Assembly: GCF_041296385.1 (NCBI RefSeq)
Contig: NC_091023.1
Location: forward strand, 7,874,924-7,938,923
Reading direction: 5' to 3'
Origin: Aphelocoma coerulescens
Lineage: Eukaryota > Chordata > Aves > Passeriformes > Corvidae
Length of the DNA: 64,000 bases
Each line of letters opens with the position of its first letter. The first letter of the stretch is position 1. Positions 46,565 through 56,400 of this stretch are shown one piece after another. The notes under the pieces were generated by a model. That model saw only the letters and a program-made list of their open reading frames with translations. It searched no databases and was not told where the DNA came from. A program made the position numbers and the translations under genes.

Positions 46565-49500
46565 TGATTGCTGCTCCTAAAGGATCTGTTTAAAATTCTG
46601 ATCTGGATTCTACTCAGGTTTGTGAGACCCTGGGAATGGAGCTCTTGAAGTGATGGGTACTTTCCATTTTTCCCCCCTCCTCAGCTTCTCTGGACTGAGA
46701 GAAGGCAGCTGTGCTGCTTTGCAAGACAGAGCAGCTGGACTTGGTTACCCCTAGAACCAATTAAGTGCTGGAAGAATGGCTTGCCTTATTCCAGGGAGAC
46801 AGAAGGAGCTGTTTGGGATCATAAATGACACTGGAGAGTAGCTGTGTATGTATGCAGTTATTTTAAGGGTTGTTTTTGAGGCTTTTTCTATGCACCTGCC
46901 CCCTTTTTGGGCATTTGTACTTTCATCCGCATTGTTTGAAATGCAAATAAAAGCAATGATACATATTCAGACAATCTGAGACCTGTGTTTCAGAGGACTA
47001 TGCCAAACCCTTTGTGGAGTTTCTTTTCAGAAGCTAATTCTAGTGGAAAATTACTAAATGGATCTTTAAATAGGTGAAATAATAAGCTGGCCAAATAGTG
47101 CACCTATCAGAGAGGCAAAGGCGGGTGCTGTCTCCAAGTTGGTTTCCATCCCCTAGCTCTACTATTTGGACAGGCAAAGCAGGGTTTCTAAGAGGAAAGT
47201 TCCTTAACATTCAATTTTGGCCTAAGGCTGTTCCAGAAGTTGTCTGTCACACCCCATTATATGTGCTGTTCTAACCTAGATAATCATTCAGAATAACACC
47301 TGGATAAAAATCTATGAGTACAATTACTGGTTATCAATGCAACAGTTCATTAAAAGAGATCCTAGATGGTAGCAAAAGCTAGAGTTTGAGTCACTTGTTT
47401 ATGCTCTTAAATGAGTGTAGGATCTCATTTAAAACTGCTTTGAAGTGTGAATTATGAGCAGGACCCCTTTGATCAGGAGTGAAGTATGATGTGTCATAAG
47501 GCGTTATGCCAAAATAAAGAAGCCACTTAAGCTTTCTCTCCAGAGACACTGAGCAAAATGAGAGCTATGGTTCCCCTACGGTGTCTCATGCTAGCAAGTC
47601 CATGCTGGAGAAACTGGGCTATGAAGATTACTGCTGAACCTCTGCAAAGTGGGAAATGGCATTTGGTTTTCTGCTGGGGAGAAATCAGAAATGCACGATA
47701 CGAGTGTTTTCTTAGTGTACTTATAAAGCCTATTTCTACTGCACACTTTCCTCCCTGAGTGTGGTCCCACACACACTTCCTCTTTCAAAAGCTTCAGCCC
47801 CAAAGCAAGTTTGTGGTTTCTGCTGCTTGCAGCAATTTCTCCATAAAGAAGTGACAACAAGCTCTGTTCTTCAAAATATGTCACTCTGCACATTTAGAAA
47901 AAGCACAACTGGAATGTGATGGGCAGCATTGCCATGTGGTGGTTGTTGTCCCGTGAGTTCTCAGCTGCCTTTGTATGTAGCTGACTGCATTGCTGTTGGG
48001 TGACTTCACTGGCCTTCGTCATTCTGCCATGTGCTCACAATACTCTGGTGGCTCCTGCTGGGATAAAACATGGACCTGCTGGGATCAGAGGCCTGTATTT
48101 TAATCCTGTGGTTGGTCTGCATCCAGCTTCATGGCAGTGGGACATGAAAAAAAAAGTAGGAGGAAGTAATAGGCCAAACTAACTGTACAAGTTATATTTG
48201 TTCAGAGGTCCTAATTTATTTTTGAAGTCCTGCAAATAAATCAGTGATTTTCCAAATGAAGGGGTATTATATCCACCAGGACACAGAGTCATGAGCAAAC
48301 AGCACTCTTCACTCTGAAAAATAAATGGGGCTTTCTATGATGTTATACAGAAGAAAGGGCAACATTGGCATGTACAGCCAGATAAGGCATATTCTTCTGT
48401 ATCTTTCTTCACCTAGAAACAATGTAGAAGTTGTAATTATTATTTGGGATTTAATCAACCCGTGAAAGAGTAGAGGAAAATAACGAGATACGGGGTAATA
48501 TTCCTAGTATGTACTTTAATTACTGATTGCTTGATTACTGCTGAAACCGATGAGGCTGAGTGTGATGATACTATCAGGAAGTTAAGCCTGATAGCAAGAG
48601 ATGAAAACATAGCATTTAACATGATCATGATACTCTGCAAAATAGCATCTTTGAGGGTTGGATTGAATGACTCCCTGCAGAGATAATTTTAAATGCTGTG
48701 AAGCCATATATCTAGAAATGCTGATGAATAAGATAACAGACAGCCTCTGAGGAAAACAGAAGCTGCTTTAATGCAACAGAAGAGTTACAGAACTCTCTGT
48801 GAGTGGCTGTGGCACCACATCCAGACCGGTGGTTACAACATTATTAGAAGATTCCAAAAGATCCAATGAGACTTAGAGTCTGGTAGTTTAATGGGTAACG
48901 ATATTTTCATCCCAGAAAGTTATAGGAATACAGTTCTGAAATATACATGAGTCACCAAGGCACTCAGAGCTATAAAAACGGGGAACTTTGTCAGGCATTG
49001 GGCAGATACACCACATGACACCTGGAATGACACAAGAACATGCACAAAACAGCTGAAAGAGGTGACACTGGACTTCAGATATGTGGTGGTGGCAAAAAGA
49101 GGCATAAATAACTGTTTTCAAAGGGGTTTCCTTCCAGAACTGTCAGTTTCTGTAACATACTTAAAAGCAGTAGAACCGAAACACAAAGCATCTCAGCCAG
49201 TAATTAGTAAAATGAAAATAGTGCTTGCTAAGAATGTCACCTTTTACTAGATGGAGAGTGAGGACTCTCTGAAGCATCCAGGCGTGTAGCTGAGAAATCC
49301 AGCCCAAGTCAAACAATGGAACTGAAAGAATGCTTCAGACCACTGAAACTCCTCTGTTCCTAAAAGAAGAAAAATCCCCCGCCCACAGACTTAGAGGGTC
49401 TGAAACTGTTAGTGAAGAAATAATCCTAAAAGTGAAACAAGCACAAAAAAATATCACTTCATATAAAATACTCTCACACAGTTAAAAAGTACAATAGGTT

Positions 49501-51954
49501 AGAAGTGCCTCAAATCTTTCTTTATGCACAAAACTGACCGTAAACTTATCTCTCAAGCAGTAGCTAGGATCTAGCCGGTATTTTGGGTAACATCTTTGAG
49601 CTTACTGCCTGATTCCCATTTCTTGCAGAAGTATTCGCTGTTGGATTGAATAGAAAATTGAGTTATTTTATGCTGTGAAATCGAATTGATTGTGTACTAT
49701 GTGTGTTATAATTTGTCTGCAGGACAGCTGTGAACTAACCCTTTGCTTCTCCCGATGATCTCAAATTCAAAAGCTGGCAAACAGAAGCATGTGGAGCTGC
49801 TATGACTTAGTGACTAGAAATGAAGGAGAGGGAGAAAAAAACCCACCTAACTGTTGGAATAGACATAATTTCCAAAACAATAACAATAACAACAACAACA
49901 ACATTATGACCATGAGCTTGAAAATCTAAGTAAAACCATTAGTTTAGAACTGTTCTGGCAGGCTGGTGGGGCTGCATTTCACCATGACCTATCATCTCTA
50001 ACTCAGGTTGTCAGTTTTCCTCTTGGGATTGAGGTCAACCAGAGGAACACTGCAGTGTTTTGACCATATATAACAGTGGATTGTCTCGGCCATGGCTGGT
50101 TGATGGTAGTGAATGAGCATACACTCCTAACATCCAGACATGCTCACAGCTACTGTCTGGTTAATGCAACAAAACCTCTGTCAGTTCATAGCTGATACAC
50201 TCTACTGAAAGGACAGAAGAGCAAAACTTGATGCTATGAAATGTTATTTGCACTATCATTTGATGCATAATGGTATGTACAGCAGAGTGTAGGTACAGTT
50301 GACCAGAGTATCAAGTGAGGTTATATGGTGGGGCTGTGAGTAACTCAGAGTCTGTCCCAAGGACATGAGCTGCAGTTGCTCTGTCCTGTGAGTATTCAGT
50401 TAGTCTCTTCTAATTTCCTCTCTAAAATCCAAGTGCATGTGATTTCTGCAGAGAATTTTTCAGGATATTAACAACTTTAGAGTAAACAGTAATTTGTTGT
50501 ATAAATATCATAATGACTATCTCTAAGGAAGTAGATTTCTTTTGTGTGTATAAGCAAGCATATTTTATTCTCCAAAGCAAAAACATCTTGTAACGAAAAT
50601 TAAATCCTTTTATTCCATTGGAGAACAGATTGAGTTTCTGAATCCTAAATCCTTTTTGAACTGCACTTTGTTCTGGAGGGACATGGAAATGTGACTGCCC
50701 TGGCAAGCATTTGCCATCACGGTAAATCACTGCTCCCGTATGGAGATGACTGTTCTGTAAAGTATGTCTTCTGCTTTCTGGGTAGGGGAAGGCCAGATTT
50801 CTTTGTGCAATTGTTGGGCATTTTGCAATCCTAACATGCCCTAAAGTGATCTGGTGAACTGCAGTCAGAACTCATTCTCCACATCTAGGGGCCCATAGTT
50901 TGTCTTCTGCTTTTCTGCAAAGCCATTATTTTTCAGATGGTAGGCACTGGTTTTATACAAAATAAGAAAATCGTTATGATCAATTAGCTCTAATCTGATG
51001 TGATGCTGGTAGCAGGGAAGAACAGCTGTGACTGCGTTTGATGTGCAGCAGTTGCTTGCAGGATGCTGAGCAGCTCTGGGGAAGGCTTTTGGAGAGCAGC
51101 AGTGGGTAAAGGCTCCATTCTTCTGATCTGCAGCTGGACAACCCCTTCCCACACTGCTCTGCAGTCTGTTGGTTAAAACTAGATTAATTTCTACTTCTTA
51201 ACCCAAACAGAAAGTTGCAGAACCTCAGCACATTTCCAGGTGGAATCATACCAGTCATTCAATAGTACGAGTTTAGCCAGGAAACTGTGCCCAGTCTTTT
51301 TCCGGGGTATGTTGACTCTGTGGATGTGCAACATCAAAGGAAGACAATTTGGCTCCATGCTGCTGTTTGCAGGGCTGTGACCACCAGTCACCGTGACCCA
51401 AGGGTAGAGGCCACAGAGATAAGTGTGTCTGTTGGTCTGGCAGAGCAGTGCGACAGCACAGTTGGAAGCTGGCAGAATTATCCAGGGCTGCAAGTGGAAC
51501 CACGGGAGTATGAGAACCACAGACATTCTTTGAGGTGCTGCCCGACTGCAACAAAAACCCTGACAGACACTTGCTATAGACACTGGTGCCAAATACTTAG
51601 TGCATTGCTTTTCATCACCCAGCATTCACAAAGTATCTGTATCCACATAGCAGAGTAGGTGTGTAAAGGGAATTAGGGCATTCCCCAAATCTGTAGAATT
51701 GATTTGAGTCTGGTTTAGGGGTCCATGAAAAACTGGTGTATTTGAAAGGTGATCAGCTTGTAGGATTGAACAAGCACTCCTGCTGGTGGAGCTTGGAACT
51801 GGCTCCTGTGAGGGCACAGGTTGGTTAGCTGGGAGCTGCTTTGTTTGGAGCAAATCCTGTTGAGTACAGCGCAAGTTATGGAATGAATTCACTTTTATCA
51901 GCTGCACAAGAGAATGTGCATGTTTTATCTTTGTATTGAAATTTGTGGCATTTG
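46565..51954. other. Intergenic DNA up to the second CpG island
   Basis: No recognisable exon, RNA gene or mobile element. An (AAC/AAT)n trinucleotide repeat occurs at 49875-49903. Towards the right end, the minus strand carries an unusually stop-poor frame (51191-52102) described separately. Confidence 0.55.
49875..49903. repeat. (AAT/AAC)n trinucleotide microsatellite
   Basis: AACAATAACAAT units passing into AACAACAACAAC; about nine triplets. Confidence 0.9.
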
Positions 51955-52102
51955 TTCCGAAGGGCCGTGACAGCTTCGAGCCGTACTCCCGGCGAGTCAA
52001 GTATGAGAACTTGCCAGCGGAGTCAGCGGCAGTAACCACCTCACCCAGCTGCGGGAGATGGTCGTGCCGCATCTCCGGGGAACTGACGGCCATCCACTCC
52101 AA
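51191..52102 (-). other. Stop-poor minus-strand frame with one internal TGA
   Basis: A single frame stays open over 912 bp except for TGA at 51628-51626; the codon right after it is ATG (51625-51623). The first in-frame ATG is at 52093-52091, at the edge of the second CpG island, and reads MAVSSPEMRHDHLPQLG. After this a possible donor (CAGCTGG followed by GTGAGG, near 52042) could instead end a short first exon. The remaining residues show no domain, repeat or transmembrane pattern I recognise. A relic coding sequence, a lncRNA first exon or plain chance are all possible; chance is favoured because CpG-island DNA is poor in stops. Confidence 0.2.
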
Positions 52103-52388
52103 CGCTGCAAGCTGAAAGCAGCGGGAAGTTGAAAAACAGGGCTGGGGCGTGGGGAACTCGGGCTGGGCGTCCGCTGTTGGTCCCGGAGCCTCTCGGTGCT
52201 CTCCGCAGCTGTGCCTGTGAAAGAAGGCTGCTTCAGAGGGCTGACACTTCCCGGCTCCTTGGCGGGCGGGCGGCGGCGGGCGCGCTGTCCCACGCCGGCT
52301 GTGGGACCCTCCCGTCTCGTTACCGTGCCGGGCCGTGCCGTGCCGGCCGTGCCGTGCGGAGCTGACCGGGCGGTGGCGGCGGCGGCGG

Positions 52389-52402
52389 CCGGCAGGGGGC
52401 GC
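52389..52402 (+). promoter_or_regulatory. CTCF-like core motif
   Basis: CCGGCAGGGGGCGC fits the CTCF core (CC-R-S-Y-AG-R-K-GGC-R-S) at every constrained position. It lies inside the orphan CpG island, about 140 bp upstream of the first plus-strand splice donor. An insulator or loop-anchor role is inference. Confidence 0.55.
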
Positions 52403-52538
52403 GGGCGGGCGCCGTGGCCGGGGGGGCGGCGCTCGGGCGGGCTCGGCGCTCGGCGGGCGCGGAGCCGCGGCCGTGGCGTGGCGGCTCCGGCGGCTCCAGC
52501 TCCGGTCCCGGGAGAAGGCGCCGAGCGCGGCGGGGCAG
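52403..52538 (+). ncRNA. Putative plus-strand first exon ending at a strong donor
   Basis: GC-rich sequence ending GGGGCAG at 52538, followed by GTAAGGGG (donor GT at 52539-52540), a near-ideal vertebrate 5' splice site. A second donor of the same form (CCCCCG followed by GTAAGGG) begins at 52682, offering alternative exon ends. There is no ATG in the last 150 bases before the first donor, so the exon would be untranslated. The start shown is arbitrary because no TSS signal is visible. The partner exon may be the one at 53285 or may lie outside the window. Confidence 0.4.
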
Positions 52539-53284
52539 GTAAGGGGTGGCTACGGGCCGGGCTGTGCCCGCCGGGCAGCTGGGACAGCGCCCGGGGCGCG
52601 GCTCCGGGGAGCGGCTCCGGGGAGCGCTGGGGCCGGTGCCCCAGTACGCCCCGGCCGTGCCCGCGGTGCTCCGTTCCCCCGGTAAGGGTTCGGCGGCGCC
52701 GGCGGGCGGTCGCTGCCGACGAGCGGGGACAGCGGGGGTGCGGCCCGCGCCCGGCTCCGAGAGGGGCGGCGGGAGCGCTGTGGGCGCGGAGCCTCGGCCG
52801 GACCGGAGCGGCGGGCGGGGGCTCGGCCGGCGGCCGCTCCGCGGGGCCTCGGGGCGGGTCAGCCCTGCACCCTGCGGCCGGACGGGACCGCGGGCTGGAG
52901 CCGGGGTGTGCGAGACCCGCTGTGTGCGAGCTGCGTGTTACTCGGTGTGTGTATGACCCGGTGTGTGGGAGCGGTGCAGGGCAGGGTCTGGCAGGCGCTC
53001 GTCCCTCTGCGAGTCCCCGCGCCCACAGCCTGGCTCGTGTGCCCGCCTCGGCTGGCAGGGGCAGCGGGGCTGGAGCGGAGCTGCTGCGCCGCTCCGGGCG
53101 CCGGGACTTGTCACCCATTGTCGGCGGGTACGCTGTGGCCGGAGCGGAGTAACTTCGTGAATTCACCTGTTTCCTGATGCCTCTTGTCTTTAGCGTGTCC
53201 CATAGCATCCTTTTCATCGCACATACTTAACGTAAATATTTTCAGAGCCTTGAACAGACTTCTTAGTCTGTTTCTGTGCTGCAG

Positions 53285-53425
53285 GTTACCGAAAAACAAC
53301 CCTGAACGTTTTGACAAGCATGGACTTCTCATTGGAAGTGTGTTCTGAGGTGAACATTGTCTTGGCCTTAACACAGAGTGTGGCCTTTAAAAAAAAACCA
53401 AATAAAGCTGTGAAAGTGTATTTTA
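53285..53425 (+). ncRNA. Putative small downstream exon with AATAAA
   Basis: A pyrimidine-rich stretch ending CTGTGCTGCAG (acceptor AG at 53283-53284) precedes this segment. AATAAA occurs at 53401-53406, so a terminal exon of about 140 bases is possible. Alternatively GAG followed by GTGAAC after 53349 gives a 65-nt internal exon. It contains ATG at 53321 in a good context (A at -3, G at +4) starting a short frame, MDFSLEVCSE and onward, of about 52 codons with no known relative. With the donors at 52539 or 52682 it could form a short spliced transcript from the orphan CpG island. This is a prediction without RNA evidence. Confidence 0.25.
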
Positions 53426-56400
53426 CAATGCCGGGAAGTAAGGGGTTAAACAATGCATTTGTAAACACTGTAACCTGAATTTCTGGACGGATCACTTTAC
53501 ATAAAGTCTTTGACTGTGGAAATCACAGGGTGAGAAAAGCATGTGTAATAACCTTATAAGCCTTTTATTTTGTCTGGCTTGATAGTCTGAGATGAGCATC
53601 TGAGTACAGACCTTAAATTTTCTCTTCTACAAATTTTACGAAGATATTTTTATGTGGTGAAAAATCCTGTACTGAATAAGTGGCTCTATCCTTGACTAAC
53701 TGCAAAAGCTGTCACATATAATAAGTTATTGTGCCAGTATTACAATAGTAATGGGATATTAAACCAGCACATTTTGGCAGTAAGTAGCTGTAATACTTAT
53801 GCCCTGTTTTGACGTCTCTAGAAGGAGGATTAGCTCAGACAGAATTTGTAGTGGGAGGGTGTGAGTGGGATGAAAAGCAAAAGCTGCTTAATTTTAATCT
53901 TCTCAAAAAGGTAACTACAAGTAGTGCACATGGTTAAAACACATATGCTCCTCTCTCTAATGGCTTTTAATTGTAGTATCTTAAATATTTTATGTAAACT
54001 CAGTAGTGCTGAAATACTACTTTCTATGAGATTCAATCCATGGTGAACAAGCTCCCTGTTCCAGGGCAGAGGAAGCACTGGGGGATAGCAGGGTGTCATA
54101 GGAAGGTCTGACAACAACAAGAGCTGTGAATTGGCTTTGGTGTAACTGAGGCTGTGTCTGTACCGGTGTAGAGGTGTGCCTCGGGTTAGGCTGCAGGCGT
54201 TTACTTAAATTGTTTCACTTTTATGATGGGAACTTCATTTTCTGTAACAGTTTTCTTTTGTCTTCTGAGCTTTTTTTGTCTAGTTTTAGAGGTGGGCATC
54301 TTGGAGTGAAGAAACACAAAAAGCAGTGCTTCAGGGTGTGCAAAACCACTGTTGCCGGTGAAGTGTGCTTCCTCCAGTGGTTTTACAAGGGGCTGTATAT
54401 TCTTACATACTTACCATAACCTCCGTAGACGAATGAAACCTCAAGTGTTCTGTGAGGTTTCTTACGTAGGTCTTTGTTTATGTTCACAATCTTATAGGAG
54501 ACCTTTGAAATTAGACTTTAGTTGAATTTTTTTGGATGCTTTTTCTGATGAAGTTGCAGATACAGAAAAAAAATCTTTTACTTACAGAGGCTTTGTATTG
54601 TAAGTGTGTCTGCATGTTATTGCCCAAAAGATGAATGGTGGATTTATGTGGTCCTAAGTGTGGCTTTTATCTGGATTTATGGTCAGTTCTACTTGCAAAT
54701 TCATCTCCCCATGATTTTATCTTTTGACTAACAAAAACATGTTGGCAATTAATTAAGTGGAAAACCACTGTGAGATATGTGGTGCTCACAAACATACCTC
54801 ACACGAGCGTAGGAATTAAATGTTAAGCCACCTACTAACATATGCTTTATGATTTAGATTTATGGTTTATGATGGATGCTACAAAGGAGGTGGTGGTACT
54901 TTAATTGTTCAAGAGGGTGGAGTCTTCAAGCCTGCCGCTGCCAAAAGGATGAAGGTGCTCTCTCAAGGAGCTTGGGAGTGTGCAGAAAATACACGGCTTT
55001 TGCTTTGACTGTTAAAAGAATCATTTGGTGAAGGAAATATGAGAAGACTAAAGAAGATGGAGTTTGTTAAAGGGAATACAGGAAAGTTTTGAGAGTTACT
55101 GGTAGATGGTAACAGATAAGATGCAGGAAAAGGCGGCATGGCATCCCAACCACACTGACAGGCACTGGAGCAGCACACACACAAACACTGGTAGACAGCA
55201 GCCTCAAGAGCTGCTTGAAAAGAACCTTAGTGGTCCAAATGTTGGGCAAAGAGTGTAGTTTGGGTCGAAACTGTCCCAGCAGTGCATCACATTCGGGAAG
55301 TGTTTGAACATAGCCTTTAATCTTGACTTTTCTGGGAGAGGCAAGCCAGCGATGCATTGATTCACATTCAGAAGGATGTATTTAAAAATACTCTGGCTTG
55401 GGTGGTAAATTATGTACAAAAATGAAAACTTAAATTTTGCAGCAAAAAGGGAAGAAATGTCAAATGCTTGGGAGGAGACTTTAAATGTAGATTTCATGCA
55501 AGATTTCTGCTTGCATGGGTTTGAGTGTCATGGTAGTTTTACTGCATTTGTATTAAAATATTGCAGTACTGATAAAATATTGTGCTTCAAAGTTCTTATT
55601 TCCTTATTTTCTTTGAAAAGCTTTTGAAAATGCTTTCCATAACAGGGAATGGAAATGCAGGCCACTGTATGGCATAAATTACACAGAAACAGAATTGGAA
55701 ACAGTTGATCATAAAGCTATGTAAAGGATGATGACGACTGAAGGTTTCTGTAGCAGTTTTCCAGGACGATACAAGGAATGCTGTACAGACTGTGACATGC
55801 TTCATATTCTGTTAAAACCAGGCTGCTCTTTGGTGAATCCCAAAGAGAACCCCCTGAAGCAAGCATTTGGCTTTGCACACTATTTAGGGAGAAAAATTTG
55901 GGAAACTTTATTGTCTAAAATTTGTAGGGGGGGATACGTGAGTCTTGACTTATGTCAATGTAGGAGCATATGAGCTTTGCCCATGTGGCTTATTTTGTGC
56001 CATTGGGTTTAGGTTAGAATTCAAAATTCATGTTCTTGTTTATCTTGTAAATACTAGATGTTCTCTGATTATAGCTGGGTAAGGCATTCTCTTGTTCAGT
56101 GAAGAAATAAAAGAGTGGGAAGGTGTACTGTGGTGAATGGCATTTACGATTCTTTTTAAAAAATCAGATAATGCCTGAATCATCAATGTAATGGTTCATC
56201 CTAAGCAGCAAGAAAGAGCATTTTTTTTGCATTGTGCAAGCTGATAATGGAAACATTTTCTAGGAGGGCTACAAAGGTAGATGGTAACTGTGTGATTAGG
56301 CACTAAGTGGTTCTGATGACAGGCAGAGGATTCAGAGTGTGATCGACAGGCTATTTCATATTGATTAGAGGAGTAAACTGGCCTTTGAAAAACTAGACAG

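Larger units (their letters stand above)
51955..53155. other. Second CpG island (orphan promoter)
   Basis: About 1.2 kb of very CpG-dense DNA beginning abruptly near 51955 and ending near 53155, over 46 kb from the SLC25A36 promoter. It contains short CCGTG pentamer repeats (about 52323-52358), a CTCF-like site, GC boxes and two plus-strand donors, but no TATA box. Large open frames on both strands are the usual by-product of GC-rich DNA. I recognise no protein. In mammals, from memory, the next gene on this side of SLC25A36 is TRIM42 and then CLSTN2; neither is visible in the window. Confidence 0.85.

Noticed and set aside
51626..51628. In-frame TGA read as selenocysteine
   Set aside because: No selenoprotein family resemblance or SECIS element could be seen; a plain stop or chance frame is simpler.
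6276..51954. Exons of TRIM42 or CLSTN2, expected from mammalian gene order
   Set aside because: No cadherin, LNS, RING or B-box-like sequence was recognised in either strand; these genes are probably outside the window, or absent.
51997..53217. 406-codon minus-strand frame and 318-codon plus-strand frame in the second CpG island
   Set aside because: Both strands are open at once and the composition is Pro/Ala/Arg/Gly; this reflects GC content, and no domain is recognisable.
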